Source: Pseudomonas paraeruginosa PA7 (GTDB lineage Bacteria; Pseudomonadota; Gammaproteobacteria; Pseudomonadales; Pseudomonadaceae). Taken from it: DNA of 64,000 nucleotides. The first letter of the stretch is position 1. The number at the start of each line of letters is the position of its first letter. The stretch is taken from contig NC_009656.1 of NCBI RefSeq assembly GCF_000017205.1, positions 2,298,001 to 2,362,000 on the forward strand, read 5' to 3'. This document shows positions 1 to 9,691 of the stretch, one piece after another. Under the pieces are notes generated by a model. The model saw only the letters and a program-made list of their open reading frames with translations. It made no database searches and was not told the DNA's origin. A program made the translations under genes and the position numbers.

Positions 1-948
1 GCTCGCGCTGACGCTGTCGGAAAGGCTCCAGTCGGTGGTCAGGCGGGTCCACTGGTCGTTGTAGCGCTGCACGTCGTTGCGCACGTTGTAGTTCTTCTCG
101 CGCAGGCGCTTGTGGTACTTGCCGCCGACCAGCGGGGTGCCGAAGTCGTTCATCGGCTCCTGGTCGCCATAGTCGTGGGCGAGGGTGAAGGCCAGATCGT
201 CGCTGGCCTGCCAGCGCAGCGCCGCGCTGATGCCCAGGTTGCGCGAGTCGCCACGGTCGATCCAGCCGTGGCTCTGCTGCTGGTTCAGGTTGAGCCGGTA
301 GCTGAGGCTGTCGGTCAGCGAGCCGCCGCTGTCCAGGGCCAACTGGCGGTTGTCGTAGGAACCGTAGCCAAGGCGCAGGTGGTTGCGGATCTCGCCGGCG
401 AAAGGCTTCTTCGGCACCACGTTGATCACCGCGCCAGTGGCGCCTTCGCCATACAGCACCGAGGCCGGGCCGCGGATCACGTCGATGCGCTCGACCATCC
501 ACGGATCGCTGGGGAAGTTCACCGTGCCCATGCCGGTGTACAGGCGCGTGCCGTCGAACAGTTGCATCACCGACGCATGGCCGCTGAAGCCGCGCGCCGA
601 GAGGCCGGTGCCGCCGTCGCCGGGGGTGCCGATGAAGCTGATACCGGGGCTGCGGGTGACGGCGGCCTGGACGCTGGGGTTGTTGCGCCCGCGGACTTCC
701 GCGCCGCTGATGCTGCTGGTGCTGGCCGGGGTGTCCAGGGCGCTGAGGCCCAGGCGCGAACCGGCGTCGACCGGGGTGGCGAGGTCGATGTGGTCGGCTT
801 CGGCGGGATCCTGGCGGGCGCTGACCCACTGGCTGGGCAGGGCGAGGGCGGCTTCTTCGGTTTCGGCGAGGGCGGGCGGCACCAGCAGCAGGCTGGTGGA
901 CAGGCCGAGGGCGAAAGGCTCGGTGCGCAAACGGCTGAAGCGGGGCAT
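1..948 (-). CDS. TonB-dependent outer membrane receptor, N-terminal part
   Basis: The first 316 codons of a receptor that runs off the left edge. The protein opens with a signal peptide (MPRFSRLRTEP..., cleavage likely after LVPPALA, about residue 28). A plug domain follows, with the typical segments TPASTSSISGAEVRGR, SPGISFIG, LSARGFSG and the strongly conserved VERIDVIRGPASVLYGEGA. The first barrel strands come next. The ATG at 948 has GGAA six to nine bases upstream; an upstream in-frame ATG at 965 is less well placed. A cobalamin riboswitch lies in its leader and a Zur-box-like palindrome at the promoter, so a role in cobalamin or metal-chelate uptake is inferred. The missing C-terminus and the genes beyond the edge would help settle the ligand. 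Confidence 0.93.
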   Translation of the reverse strand, partial: MPRFSRLRTEPFALGLSTSLLLVPPALAETEEAALALPSQWVSARQDPAEADHIDLATPVDAGSRLGLSALDTPASTSSISGAEVRGRNNPSVQAAVTRSPGISFIGTPGDGGTGLSARGFSGHASVMQLFDGTRLYTGMGTVNFPSDPWMVERIDVIRGPASVLYGEGATGAVINVVPKKPFAGEIRNHLRLGYGSYDNRQLALDSGGSLTDSLSYRLNLNQQQSHGWIDRGDSRNLGISAALRWQASDDLAFTLAHDYGDQEPMNDFGTPLVGGKYHKRLREKNYNVRNDVQRYNDQWTRLTTDWSLSDSVSAS

Positions 949-1059
949 GGGCGTTCCATCTCATGACCGGGCAGGACGGAACGCGCGGGAAATCGCAGGC
1001 GCGACAGCGCCTCGAACAACCGGCTCGCTCCCGCCCACCGCGGGTGTGCCAACAGGGCG

Positions 1060-1242
1060 TTGCAGGCCGGTCTCCGGGCTTGCGAGGGTCGTGAGATCCT
1101 CGCCTTCCCATGCCGGAGCACAGTGGCCTGATGAGGATCTCGCTCGCTTACCGTTGCGGGGGCAGCGCCGGACTGGTCACCGAAGTGACGCACCGGCTTC
1201 CCGTTTCACTCCCTGCGCGGCGGCAGGGAGCACCTGGAACGG
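1060..1242 (-). promoter_or_regulatory. Cobalamin riboswitch in front of the TonB receptor
   Basis: Read on the minus strand it has the ordered B12-riboswitch core: GGTGC, GGGAAGCCGGTG, the GCTGCCCCCGCAACGGTAAG block (complement near 1148-1167), CCACTG, GGGAAGGCGAGG, and a terminal B12 box GCCCGGAGACCGGCC (complement 1065-1079). The leader continues about 110 bases to the receptor ATG. In this family adenosylcobalamin binding lowers expression, which fits an uptake receptor. Confidence 0.95.
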
Positions 1243-1300
1243 GGCGGATGGGAACATCCGCACCCTTTCCAGTCAAGCCTTGAACGATCTGGATTGGAAA

Positions 1301-1321
1301 AAATGTTATACTATAACAATT
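1301..1321. promoter_or_regulatory. Zur-box-like palindrome
   Basis: TGTTATA-C-TATAACA is a perfect 7-1-7 palindrome at 1304-1318, flanked by further matching AA/TT. It agrees with the known gammaproteobacterial Zur consensus (TGTTATAnTATAACA core). It sits about 60 bases upstream of the riboswitch on the receptor side. The minus-strand TATAGT inside it could be the receptor promoter -10, so binding would block transcription when zinc is plentiful. Zur binding is an inference from the motif. Confidence 0.75.
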
Positions 1322-1390
1322 CGCCTGTGCAGACTTTTCTTCGCCACCGCCTGCGTGGCGGCGCAGTCCATCCTCCATCGCATAATTTTC

Positions 1391-1515
1391 ATGCCTGCCA
1401 GGTTGCCGACCTTCCCTGGGGAGTAGCCCGCCATCAGCCCGCCGCCGGCGCGCTGGTCAACATTCTTGGCAACCGCCATGGCCAGCGCCTCCATCCGGAC
1501 TGGTGAGACCAACGA
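1391..1515 (+). promoter_or_regulatory. yybP-ykoY manganese riboswitch
   Basis: Three diagnostic parts occur in order on the plus strand: GGGGAGTAGC at 1418-1427, GTCAACATTCTTG at 1456-1468, and GAGACC at 1505-1510. The spacing fits this class, which senses Mn2+ and often precedes mntP. A CATAAT at 1381-1386 could be the promoter -10. The pairing of the closing helix looks short here. What follows is the 3' end of mntP only, so the riboswitch appears to have lost its gene. Confidence 0.72.
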
Positions 1516-1534
1516 CATTCCTGCGCCGAAGCCG

Positions 1535-1663
1535 GGCCGCGGGGCCCTGATGCTCGGCCAGGCACTCGGCGCGGTGACCGACACGCGTGCGGAGATCGTC
1601 GGCGGGGTAGGGCTGATCCTGGTTGGCGCGACCCTCCTCTACGAACATCTCAGCGCGGCGTGG
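1535..1663 (+). pseudogene. mntP: mntP remnant (Mn efflux pump, C-terminal fragment)
   Basis: About 40 codons encode a segment reading [18 protein letters not shown] followed by [18 protein letters not shown]. This matches the last transmembrane helix of MntP (family pattern: GKRAEILGGLVLIGIGV...L..H). The normal gene has about 190 codons, but only 30-odd bases separate this fragment from the end of the Mn riboswitch. The 5' two thirds are therefore deleted. The frame has no stop where MntP should end and runs on antisense into cobK until 1933. It is a relic rather than a functional gene. Confidence 0.72.
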
Positions 1664-1712
1664 GCGGCGCCGGAGACGGGGCGGGGCAGCTCGGGGCGGA
1701 TGAGCGTTCGTT

Positions 1713-2441
1713 TCAGGCGCTTTCCCAATCGCGGATCGCCGCCAGCAGCGCCTCGCCGTCGGCGAACTCGCGGTCCGCCGGCGGCAGCGCCGGACGCGCC
1801 AGGACCAGCACCGGCAGGCGCATTTCCCGCGCCACCTGGAGCTTCGGCTCGGTGGCCTGGCTGCCGCTGTTCTTGCTCACCAGCACGTCGCAGCCCAGGC
1901 GTTCGAACAGCGCCCGCTCGCCGTCCAGGCTGAACGGGCCGCGTGCGCCGATCACCTCGGCGCGCGGACCGGCCGGCTGGCCGTGCAGGCAGCGTACGGT
2001 CCAGTGCTGGTGGGACGGGATCCGCCCGAGGTGCTGCAGCGGTTCGCGACCGAGGGTGAACAGCGGCCGGGAGAAGGGGGCGAGGGCCTCGACCAGTCCG
2101 TCCCAGTCGGCCACCTCGCGCCAGTCGTCGCCGGGACCGGCCTGCCAGCCGGGCCGGCGCAGCGCCCAGCACGACACTCCGGCCAGTCGCGCGGCGCGCA
2201 CGGCGTTCCGGCTGATCCGCGCCGCGTAGGGGTGGGTGGCGTCCACCAGCAGGTCGAAACCCTCTTCGTCGATGAACGCCGCCAATCCTTCGGCACCACC
2301 GTAGCCGCCGACCCGCACCGGGCAGGCCAGGTCGTCGGGTACCTTGCCCAATCCGGCGAGGCTGTAGAGGTGCCTGGGGCCGAGCCGACGGGCGAGGGCC
2401 AGGGCCTCGCCGATCCCGCCGAGCAGCAGCAGGCGCTTCAC
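1713..2441 (-). CDS. cobK: Precorrin-6A reductase CobK
   Basis: A 242-residue protein with the CobK/CbiJ hallmarks: N-terminal [13 protein letters not shown] nucleotide-binding loop, [11 protein letters not shown] near residue 68, and [18 protein letters not shown] near 188. It reduces the macrocycle of precorrin-6A to precorrin-6B with NADPH in cytoplasmic cobalamin synthesis. Its ATG overlaps the cbiD stop by four bases (ATGA), so it is translationally coupled as the third gene of the leftward cobL-cbiD-cobK operon. Length is normal for the family. No terminator is evident between it and the mntP remnant downstream. Confidence 0.96.
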   Translation of the reverse strand: MKRLLLLGGIGEALALARRLGPRHLYSLAGLGKVPDDLACPVRVGGYGGAEGLAAFIDEEGFDLLVDATHPYAARISRNAVRAARLAGVSCWALRRPGWQAGPGDDWREVADWDGLVEALAPFSRPLFTLGREPLQHLGRIPSHQHWTVRCLHGQPAGPRAEVIGARGPFSLDGERALFERLGCDVLVSKNSGSQATEPKLQVAREMRLPVLVLARPALPPADREFADGEALLAAIRDWESA

Positions 2442-3538
2442 GACCGCTCCTCGCCGGCCTGGCCGACCAGGTTGCCCTGGCGATCGATGGCGAAGACTTC
2501 CAGCCTCACCTCGGCCGGCACGATGCTGCGGGCGAAGCGCAGGGCGTGGGCGCAGACCGCGTCGCCCAGGGCCACGCCCTCGGCGTGCGCCTGGGCCAGC
2601 GCCTGCTGGCTGGTGTTGGCGGCGCGCATGCTCTGCTGCAGGGCGGCGCTGGCGCCGAGCGCGGCGGCCCAGCCGGCCAGTTGCGGCAGGTCGATGCTGG
2701 AATGGCGGCTATGCAGGTCGAGGTGGCCGCCGGCGAGCTTGCTGATCTTGCCGAAGCCGCCGCACAGGCTGAGCTTTTCCACCGGCGCCTTGCGCAGGTG
2801 CTTGAGCACCGCGCCGGCGAAGTCGCCCATCTCGATCAGGGCGATCTCCGGCAGCGCGTAGCGGCGACGCATGGCGTCCTCGCTGGCGTTGCCGGTGCAG
2901 GCGGCGATGTGGCGCACGCCATTGGCGCGGGCGACGTCGATGCCCTGGTGGATCGAGGCGATGTAGGCCGAGCAGGAGAAAGGCCGGACGATGCCGCTGG
3001 TACCGAGGATCGACAACCCGCCGAGGATGCCCAGGCGCGGGTTCATGGTCTTCAGCGCCAGCGCCTCGCCGCCCTCGATGCCGATCGTCACCTCGAAGCC
3101 GCCGGTGTAGCCGTGTTCGGCGGCCAACTGGGTGAGGTGACGCTCCATCATCTGACGCGGCACCGGGTTGATCGCCGGCTCGCCCACCGCCAGGGTCAGC
3201 CCCGGGCGGGTCACCGTACCGACCCCGGGACCGGCGTGGAAGCGCACGCCGGGCGCGGCGCTCAGGCGCACCCGGGCGAACACCAGGGCACCGTGGGTGA
3301 CGTCGGGGTCGTCGCCGGCATCCTTGAGGGTGCCGGCTTCCGCGCCGTTCTCCCAGGCGCGGCAGAACTCCAGGCGCATCGGCACCTGCTGGCCCTTGGG
3401 CAGGACGATCCGCACTGCGTCGCTGGTCGTGCCGCCCAGCAGCAGGCGCGCCGCCGCCAGGCTGGTGGCGGTGGCGCAGCTGCCGGTGGTGTAGCCGCTG
3501 CGCAGCGGCGCGGGCTGCTCCGGGGTTTCCTCACGCAT
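2438..3538 (-). CDS. cbiD: Cobalt-precorrin-5B C1-methyltransferase CbiD
   Basis: 366 residues. The N-terminus carries the CbiD signature [19 protein letters not shown], and a Gly-rich [12 protein letters not shown] follows mid-protein. It methylates C1 of the precorrin ring with S-adenosylmethionine. CbiD belongs to the oxygen-independent route, yet here it sits beside cobG, cobL and cobK of the oxygen-dependent route; no cobF is visible, so CbiD probably takes its place. It overlaps the end of cobL by eight bases and the start of cobK by four, which implies co-translation. Confidence 0.96.
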   Translation of the reverse strand: MREETPEQPAPLRSGYTTGSCATATSLAAARLLLGGTTSDAVRIVLPKGQQVPMRLEFCRAWENGAEAGTLKDAGDDPDVTHGALVFARVRLSAAPGVRFHAGPGVGTVTRPGLTLAVGEPAINPVPRQMMERHLTQLAAEHGYTGGFEVTIGIEGGEALALKTMNPRLGILGGLSILGTSGIVRPFSCSAYIASIHQGIDVARANGVRHIAACTGNASEDAMRRRYALPEIALIEMGDFAGAVLKHLRKAPVEKLSLCGGFGKISKLAGGHLDLHSRHSSIDLPQLAGWAAALGASAALQQSMRAANTSQQALAQAHAEGVALGDAVCAHALRFARSIVPAEVRLEVFAIDRQGNLVGQAGEERS

Positions 3539-4778
3539 CGCGGCGGGCGTCCCGGGTCAGCGGCTTGCGCAGTTCCAGCAGGGTGATCGGCAGCGCCTGG
3601 CGCCAGGTGTCGAAACCGCCCAGGGGACGCGCGTGGGCGACGCCGATGCGGGTCAGTTCGCCGCCCAGGCGCTGCTGCCAGTCGAGCAGCACCCGTTCGC
3701 TCTGCAGGGTGACCGCGTTGGCCAGCAGCCGGCCGCCGGGGCGCAGGCGCTCCCAGCAGGTTTCCAGGACGCCCTCGGCGGTGACGCCGCCGCCGATGAA
3801 GATGGCGTCGGGGGCCGGCAGCTCCAGCAGCGCTTCCGGGGCGCTGCCGGCGACCAGGTGCAGGGTCGGCACGCCGAGGGCGTCGCGGTTGTGGCGGATG
3901 TGATCCTGGCGTTCTTCGTTGGCCTCGACGGCGATCGCCCGGCAGCCGGGATGCGCGCGCATCCACTCGATGCCGATGGAGCCGCAGCCGGCGCCGACGT
4001 CCCAGAGCAGTTCGCCGGGACAGGGCGCCAGGCGCGCCAGGGTCACGGCGCGGACGTCGCGCTTGGTCAGCTGGCCGTCGTGGCGATAGGCCTCGTCGGC
4101 CAGGCCCGGGGTCAGCGGCAGGCGCACGGCGCCAGCGCCGGCGCGGCATTCCACCGCCACCAGGTTGAGGTCGGCGGCGCGCGGCAGCGACCAGTCGCCG
4201 GCGAGGCCGTCGAGACGGCGTTCGAGCGGCCCGCCGAGGTGTTCCAGCACGCTCAGGCGACTGGCACCGAAGCCGCGGGCGTTCAACAGCCGGGCGATGG
4301 CGGCGGGGCTGTCGCCGTCGTTGCTGAGGACCAGCAGGCGCCGGCCATCGTGGACCTGCGCCTGCAGCGCGGCCAGCGGCCGCGCCACCAGCGACACGCA
4401 GGCGACTTCCTGGAGGGCCCAGCCGAGGCGCGCGGCGGCCAGCGACAGCGAGGAGGGCGCCGGCAGCACCCGCAGCTCCTTGGCCGGTACCTGCCGGGCC
4501 AGGCTGGCGCCGACGCCGAACAGCATCGGGTCGCCGCTGGCCAGCACGCAGGTCGGCTGGCCGCGCCGGGCCAGCAGCGGTTCCAGGCTGAACGGGCTCG
4601 GCCAGGTCTCGCGCGCACCGCCGATGCACGGCGGCAGCAGGTCCAGCTGGCGCGCCGCGCCGACGATCCGGCTGGCCTGCAGCAGGGCGCGCCGGGCCTG
4701 CTTGCCGAGGCCGGGATAACCGTCCTCGCCGATGCCCACCAGGGTCAGCCAGGGCGGCGTCGAGTCTGCCGATGACAC
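3531..4778 (-). CDS. cobL: Precorrin-6Y C5,15-methyltransferase (decarboxylating) CobL
   Basis: 415 residues from a GTG start ([17 protein letters not shown]) preceded by AGGAG nine bases upstream; the open frame continues further 5' but that part lies antisense to cobG. The N-terminal half is a CbiE-type tetrapyrrole methylase ([14 protein letters not shown]). The C-terminal half is CbiT-like, with a Rossmann SAM loop [18 protein letters not shown]. The fusion methylates C5 and C15 and decarboxylates the C12 acetate. First gene of the leftward operon, divergent from the riboswitch-controlled cobG operon. No B12 riboswitch is seen in its own short leader. Confidence 0.96.
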   Translation of the reverse strand: MSSADSTPPWLTLVGIGEDGYPGLGKQARRALLQASRIVGAARQLDLLPPCIGGARETWPSPFSLEPLLARRGQPTCVLASGDPMLFGVGASLARQVPAKELRVLPAPSSLSLAAARLGWALQEVACVSLVARPLAALQAQVHDGRRLLVLSNDGDSPAAIARLLNARGFGASRLSVLEHLGGPLERRLDGLAGDWSLPRAADLNLVAVECRAGAGAVRLPLTPGLADEAYRHDGQLTKRDVRAVTLARLAPCPGELLWDVGAGCGSIGIEWMRAHPGCRAIAVEANEERQDHIRHNRDALGVPTLHLVAGSAPEALLELPAPDAIFIGGGVTAEGVLETCWERLRPGGRLLANAVTLQSERVLLDWQQRLGGELTRIGVAHARPLGGFDTWRQALPITLLELRKPLTRDARRDA

Positions 4779-4879
4779 GGTGCGGGTTCTCCTGAAATGC
4801 GTCTGTGAAGGGCCCGCGACGGTTTCCGGACGGAATGGGTTTTCCCTGTCCCGGGCTGGGCGGCATAATAGCGCGTTCG

Positions 4880-5105
4880 TCGGTGCCCGGCCCTTTCGCG
4901 ATAACGCGCGGGGGCCATCGAGGGCCGAAGAGGGAATACGGAGTTCCGGGGCTTGCCGAAAGCCTGGAGCCAGCCGTGGCTGCCCCCGCAACTGTATGCA
5001 GCGTGTCTTCGCGCCATTCGCCACTGGGTTTCCGGGAAGGCGGCGCGAAGCGGAGGTTCCGCCCGTGGGCGGAATGCCGAGCTGCGAGCCAGGAGACCTG
5101 CCGCC
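4880..5105 (+). promoter_or_regulatory. Cobalamin riboswitch in front of cobG
   Basis: Core elements in order: GGTGCCCGG at 4882, GGGAATACGG near 4932, GCTGCCCCCGCAACTGTATG at 4979-4998, CCACTGG near 5021, GGGAAGGCGGCG near 5034, and the B12 box GAGCCAGGAGACCTGCC ending at 5102. A CATAAT at 4863-4868 may be the promoter -10. A stem-loop CTGTCC-CTGG-GGACAG at 5156-5171, between aptamer and start codon, may be part of the expression platform. Confidence 0.95.
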
Positions 5106-5207
5106 GAAACCAGTCGCGAGTGCCAACATCGGGCGGGGTGTACCGATGCCGTGGTCTGTCCCTGGGGACAGCGGTCCGGTCGCCGCGACGTCGACTCGAG
5201 TAGCGTT

Positions 5208-6578
5208 TTGAACGACGACCAGACCCCGGTGCCCCTGCCCGTACCCCGTCCGTCGCCCTGTCCGGGCCTGCTGCGCATCGTCCAGGCGCTGGACGGCGGC
5301 ATCTGTCGCATCAAGCTCGACGCCGGCCGCCTGGAAGCCGTCCAGGCGCGCGCCGTGGCGGCCGCGGCGCGGGATTGCGCCAGCGGCGTGATCGAGGCGA
5401 CCAATCGGTCCAACCTGCAACTGCGCGGCGTGCGGCGCGGCGAGGAAGAGCGGCTTGTCCGCCGCCTGCTGGACGCCGGCCTCGGTCCCCGGCATGGCGC
5501 CCTGGCCGGCGCCGACGACGTGCGCAACCTGATGCTCAGCCCGGCCGCCGGGCTCGATCCGCACCTGTCGCTGGATGTACGCCCGCTGGCCGCGCGGCTT
5601 TTGCTGCGGCTCCAGGCGGACAGCCGCTACCACGCGCTGTCGGCCAAGTTCGCCATCCAGCTGGACGGCGGCGAAGACCTGGCGATGCTCGAACATCCCC
5701 ATGACATCTGGCTCTCGCCGATGCCCGGCGCGTCGACCGCGACGCTGGTCTTCGGCCTCGCCGGCTGTCCGGCCCACGACCGGCCCCTGGCGGCGTTGCC
5801 GGCTGAACGCGGCGAGGCCCTGGTGCTGGCGCTGCTCGACCTGTTCCTCGAGCGCGCCCAGCCGCACCAGACGCGGATGCGCCATCTGGTGCAGGACCTG
5901 GCCGGGGAGCCCTTGCTGGAGGCCTTGCAGGCGCGCCTGGAGTTCCCCCTGTGCCGCGACGAGCGGGTGGCGGCCTGGCGGCGTTCGCCGGGGCGTCCGT
6001 GGAGTCATCTCGGCGTCCAGCCGCAACGCCAGCCTGGCCTGGCGATGGTCGGCGCGGTGGCTCCGCTCGGCCGGCTCGACGCTGCCGGCCTGGAAGGCCT
6101 CGCCGAACTGGTCGAACGCCACGGCGACGGCAGCCTGCACCTGACGCCCTGGCAGGGTGTGCTGCTGCCGAACCTGCCCCGCGCCGAGGCCGACCAGGCG
6201 CTGCATGGCCTGCGCCGGCTCGGCCTGGTGAGCGAGCCCGACGCGCCGTTGGCGCGGCTGATCGCCTGCAGCGGTTCCAGCGCCTGCGCCAGGGGCCTGG
6301 CCGACACCAAGGGCGACGCCCTGCGAATGGCCGAACGCCTCGGTCCGCGCAGCGACCTGGCGCAACTGCACCTGTGCGGCTGCGAACGGTCCTGCGCCGC
6401 CGCCCACCGTGCGCCGCTGACCCTGCTGGCGCGCGACGGCGGTTTCTACGACCTGTACCGGCGCGATCCGCGCCACCCCGGATTCGGCCAGTTGCTGGCC
6501 AGCCGCCTGACTTTCGCCACGGCCGCCGACTACCTGGCGGCCCTGCCTTCCCAGCCCACCTCCGGAAATTCCGCATGA
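5208..6578 (+). CDS. cobG: Precorrin-3B synthase CobG
   Basis: 456 residues from a TTG start at 5208 ([10 protein letters not shown]); a GTG at 5229 is the alternative and neither has a strong ribosome site, as may suit a gene behind a riboswitch. It belongs to the siroheme sulfite/nitrite reductase family. Two ferredoxin-like halves are followed by iron-sulfur ligands in [19 protein letters not shown] and [14 protein letters not shown]. CobG uses O2 to hydroxylate C20 and form the gamma-lactone, so it marks the aerobic pathway. Its stop overlaps the cobH ATG (ATGA). Confidence 0.95.
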   Translation: MNDDQTPVPLPVPRPSPCPGLLRIVQALDGGICRIKLDAGRLEAVQARAVAAAARDCASGVIEATNRSNLQLRGVRRGEEERLVRRLLDAGLGPRHGALAGADDVRNLMLSPAAGLDPHLSLDVRPLAARLLLRLQADSRYHALSAKFAIQLDGGEDLAMLEHPHDIWLSPMPGASTATLVFGLAGCPAHDRPLAALPAERGEALVLALLDLFLERAQPHQTRMRHLVQDLAGEPLLEALQARLEFPLCRDERVAAWRRSPGRPWSHLGVQPQRQPGLAMVGAVAPLGRLDAAGLEGLAELVERHGDGSLHLTPWQGVLLPNLPRAEADQALHGLRRLGLVSEPDAPLARLIACSGSSACARGLADTKGDALRMAERLGPRSDLAQLHLCGCERSCAAAHRAPLTLLARDGGFYDLYRRDPRHPGFGQLLASRLTFATAADYLAALPSQPTSGNSA

Positions 6579-7201
6579 TTGACTACATCCGCGATGGCCA
6601 GGCGATCTATCGCCAGTCGTTCGCCACCATCCGCGCCGAAGCGAACCTCGCCGGCATCCCGGCCGATCTGGAAAAGCTCGCGGTGCGGGTGATCCACGCC
6701 TGCGGCATGGTCGACGTGGTCGACGACCTGCGCTTTTCGCCGGGCGCCGGCGCCGCCGGACGCGCCGCGCTGGCCGCCGGCGCGGCGATCCTCTGCGACG
6801 CGCGGATGGTCGCCGAGGGCGTGACCCGCTCGCGGCTGCCCGCCGACAACCGGGTGATCTGCACCCTCAACGAGCCGGACGTCGCGGCGCTTGCCGTGGA
6901 ACGCGGCAACACCCGCTCGGCGGTGGCCCTGGAACATTGGCGCGAGCACCTGGAGGGCAGCGTGGTGGTGATCGGCAACGCGCCCACCGCGCTGTTCTAC
7001 CTGCTGGAAATGCTCGACGCCGGCGCGCCCAAGCCGGCATTGATCCTGGGCTTCCCGGTCGGCTTCGTCGGCGCCGCGGAGTCCAAGGAGATGCTCGCCG
7101 CCGACAGCCGTGGCGTGCCCTACGTGATCGTCCGTGGCCGGCGTGGCGGCAGCGCCATGGCCGCGGCGGCGGTGAACGCCCTGGCCACGGAGCGCGAATG
7201 A
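6575..7201 (+). CDS. cobH: Precorrin-8X methylmutase CobH
   Basis: 208 residues, normal length. The conserved [18 protein letters not shown] contains the likely catalytic His41. [14 protein letters not shown] and a C-terminal [19 protein letters not shown] match the family. It moves the methyl group from C11 to C12, giving hydrogenobyrinate. The ATG overlaps the cobG stop and its own stop overlaps the cobI start, so the four genes cobG-H-I-J form one coupled translation unit. Confidence 0.96.
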   Translation: MIDYIRDGQAIYRQSFATIRAEANLAGIPADLEKLAVRVIHACGMVDVVDDLRFSPGAGAAGRAALAAGAAILCDARMVAEGVTRSRLPADNRVICTLNEPDVAALAVERGNTRSAVALEHWREHLEGSVVVIGNAPTALFYLLEMLDAGAPKPALILGFPVGFVGAAESKEMLAADSRGVPYVIVRGRRGGSAMAAAAVNALATERE

Positions 7202-7950
7202 TGAGTCATGGCAAAGGCCGCCTGCTGGGCCTGGGCGTCGGCCCCGGCGATCCCGAACTGATCACTCTCAAGGCCCTGCGCCTGCTGCGCGCGGCGCCCG
7301 TGGTCGGCTACTTCGTGGCCAGGGGCAAGAAAGGCAACGCCTTCGGCATCATCGAGGCGCATCTGGACGAGGCCCAGCTGCGGCTGCCGCTGGTCTATCC
7401 GGTGACCACCGAGAAGCTGGAACCGCCGTTGTGCTACGAGACCATCATCAGCGACTTCTACGACACCGCCGCCGAGCAACTGGCCGTGCACCTGGACGCC
7501 GGCCGCGACGTCGCGGTGATCTGCGAGGGCGACCCGTTCTTCTACGGCTCCTACATGTATCTCCATGACCGCCTGGCGGCGCGCTACGACAGCGAGGTGG
7601 TGCCGGGCGTCTGCTCGATGCTCGGCGGCGCGGCGGTGCTCGGCGCGCCGCTGGTGTACCGCAACCAGAGTCTCTCGGTGCTCTCCGGGGTGTTGCCGGA
7701 GGAGGAGTTGCGCCGGCGCCTGGCGGACGCCGACGCGGCGGTGGTGATGAAGCTCGGACGCAATTTCGACAAGGTCCGCCGCGTGCTGGTCGAGCTTGGC
7801 CTCGAGCGCCGCGCGCTGTACGTCGAGCGGGCGACCATGGCCAACCAGCGGATCGTGCCGCTGGAACAGGTGGAGCCGATGGCCTCGCCGTATTTCTCGC
7901 TGATCGTCGTGCCCGGCGACAAGTGGCAGGGAGGAGCGGGCGGTGAGTGA
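7198..7950 (+). CDS. cobI: Precorrin-2 C20-methyltransferase CobI
   Basis: 250 residues (249 if the second of two adjacent ATGs is used). A tetrapyrrole methylase with the N-terminal [19 protein letters not shown] loop. The central [17 protein letters not shown] and the [13 protein letters not shown] segment bind S-adenosylmethionine and precorrin. It converts precorrin-2 to precorrin-3A. It overlaps cobH by four bases and cobJ by eight. Confidence 0.96.
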   Translation: MMSHGKGRLLGLGVGPGDPELITLKALRLLRAAPVVGYFVARGKKGNAFGIIEAHLDEAQLRLPLVYPVTTEKLEPPLCYETIISDFYDTAAEQLAVHLDAGRDVAVICEGDPFFYGSYMYLHDRLAARYDSEVVPGVCSMLGGAAVLGAPLVYRNQSLSVLSGVLPEEELRRRLADADAAVVMKLGRNFDKVRRVLVELGLERRALYVERATMANQRIVPLEQVEPMASPYFSLIVVPGDKWQGGAGGE

Positions 7951-9622
7951 GATTCTCCAGGCGCCAGCCATCGTCATCCTCGGCCAGGGCGCGCTGGCCA
8001 CCGCGCGGCGGGTCCAGGCGCGCTACCCCGGGGCGCTGGTCCACGGGCTCGCCGGGCGGGTCGAGGCCGACCGTTCCTATACGGACTTCGGCGACACCCT
8101 GCGCGAACTGTATTGCGCCGACCGGCCGATCGTCGCCCTGTGCGCCGCCGGCATCGTCATCCGCAGCCTGGCGCCGTTGTTGCAACGCAAGGGCGCGGAG
8201 CCGCCGGTGCTGGCCGTTGCCGAGGACGGCAGCGCGGTGGTGCCGCTGCTCGGCGGGCTGGCCGGGGTCAACCGGCTGGCGCGGGAGATCGGCGAGGCGC
8301 TGGACGTGGCGCCGGCGATCACCACCAGCGGCGAACTGCGCTTCGGCACCTGCGTGCTCAACCCGCCCGCCGGCTATGTCCTGGCCGACCTGGAGCAGGG
8401 CAAGCGCTTCGTTGCCGACTTGCTCGGCGGCCAGCCGGTGCGCGTCGAGGGCGTCGCCGGCTGGCTCGACGCGGCCCGTTTGCCGCGCGACCCGGCGGCG
8501 ACGCTGGCGATTCACGTGACTCCATCCGCCCGGGCGCCGCGCACCGAGGAACTGCTGATCCATCCGCGCTGCGTGCTGGCGGCGCTCGAACCCGCCGACG
8601 CGGCGGCGGACGCGGTGCGCCAGGCGCTGGCCGCCGCCGGGCTGGCCGAGGCGGCGCTGGGTGGGCTGCTGGCCGACAGCGCGCGGATGGCCGATCCGCG
8701 TCTGCGGGCCGCCGCCGAAGCGCTCGGCGTGCCGCTGCGCTTCCTCGCCGAAGCCGACCCCGCCGCGCGCCTGCGTCGCGCCTTGCCCGCCGCCGAACAG
8801 GTCGGCGGCCGACTGGCGCTGGCCGCCGCGCCCTTGGCGATGGACGGCATCGGCCAGCGCCGCGGCCGGCTCACGGTGATCGGCCTCGGTCCCGGCTGCG
8901 CCGAGCTGATGGTGCCGGCGGCGCGCCAGACGCTGGACGAGGCCGAGGACATCCTCGGCTACCAGACCTATGTCGACATGGCCGGGCCGTTCCGCGCCGG
9001 CCAGGTGCTGCACGGCAGCGACAACCGCGAAGAACTGCAGCGCGCCCGGCACGCCTTCGAACTGGCGGCGACGGGCAGGGCGGTGGTGGTGGTGTCGTCC
9101 GGCGATCCCGGCGTGTTCGCCATGGCCGCCGCGGTGCTGGAAGCCCTGCATGGCGCCGGCGAGCCGGCCTGGGACGCGGTCGAGCTGCGCATCTTCCCTG
9201 GCGTCTCGGCGGCCCTGGCCACCGCGGCCAGGGCCGGGGCGCCGCTGGGCCACGATTTCTGCCTGCTGTCGCTGTCGGACAACCTCAAGCCCTGGGAGGT
9301 GATCGAACGGCGCCTCGACCTGGCCGCCGCCGCCGACCTGGCGATGGCTTTCTACAACCCGATCTCGCGTGCGCGGCCCTGGCAACTGGGACGGGCGCTG
9401 GAGATCGTCGCCCGCCATCGTGCGCCGCAGACCCTGGTGGTGCTCGGCCGCGACATCGGCCGGCCCGGCGAGCGCCTGCTGCGCACCACCCTGGGCGAAC
9501 TGCGCGTAGAGCAGGTGGACATGCGCACCCTGGTGATCGTCGGCTCGTCCACCACCTGCAGCTTCCCCCGCGCCGACGGCGAGGCCTGGGTCTACACGCC
9601 GCGCTGGTACCCATCGCAATAG
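7943..9622 (+). CDS. cobJ: CbiG-CobJ fusion: precorrin-3B C17-methyltransferase
   Basis: 559 residues from GTG, about twice the length of CobJ alone. Residues 1 to about 290 resemble CbiG/Cob[19 protein letters not shown], then [15 protein letters not shown] and [10 protein letters not shown], then a C-terminal CobE-like part around [17 protein letters not shown]. From about residue 310 the protein is a tetrapyrrole methylase ([39 protein letters not shown]). CobJ methylates C17 and contracts the ring. CbiG opens the delta-lactone in the anaerobic route; what this half does in an aerobic pathway is unclear. Last gene of the riboswitch-controlled operon. Confidence 0.94.
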   Translation: MSEILQAPAIVILGQGALATARRVQARYPGALVHGLAGRVEADRSYTDFGDTLRELYCADRPIVALCAAGIVIRSLAPLLQRKGAEPPVLAVAEDGSAVVPLLGGLAGVNRLAREIGEALDVAPAITTSGELRFGTCVLNPPAGYVLADLEQGKRFVADLLGGQPVRVEGVAGWLDAARLPRDPAATLAIHVTPSARAPRTEELLIHPRCVLAALEPADAAADAVRQALAAAGLAEAALGGLLADSARMADPRLRAAAEALGVPLRFLAEADPAARLRRALPAAEQVGGRLALAAAPLAMDGIGQRRGRLTVIGLGPGCAELMVPAARQTLDEAEDILGYQTYVDMAGPFRAGQVLHGSDNREELQRARHAFELAATGRAVVVVSSGDPGVFAMAAAVLEALHGAGEPAWDAVELRIFPGVSAALATAARAGAPLGHDFCLLSLSDNLKPWEVIERRLDLAAAADLAMAFYNPISRARPWQLGRALEIVARHRAPQTLVVLGRDIGRPGERLLRTTLGELRVEQVDMRTLVIVGSSTTCSFPRADGEAWVYTPRWYPSQ

Positions 9623-9691
9623 CGGGGCGGGAGCGCGCGCGGAAATGTGGCAGACTGCTGCGCGCATCCCTGTACCGCGGAGCCTGAATCC

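Noticed and set aside
1306..1584. 92-codon minus-strand frame over the Mn riboswitch
   Set aside because: It overlaps the riboswitch and the Zur box antisense and shows no family likeness; the RNA and relic readings explain the conservation better.
4779..6476. 5' extension of cobL by 566 codons
   Set aside because: The extension is antisense to cobG and the riboswitch; the GTG at 4778 with AGGAG gives a normal-length CobL.
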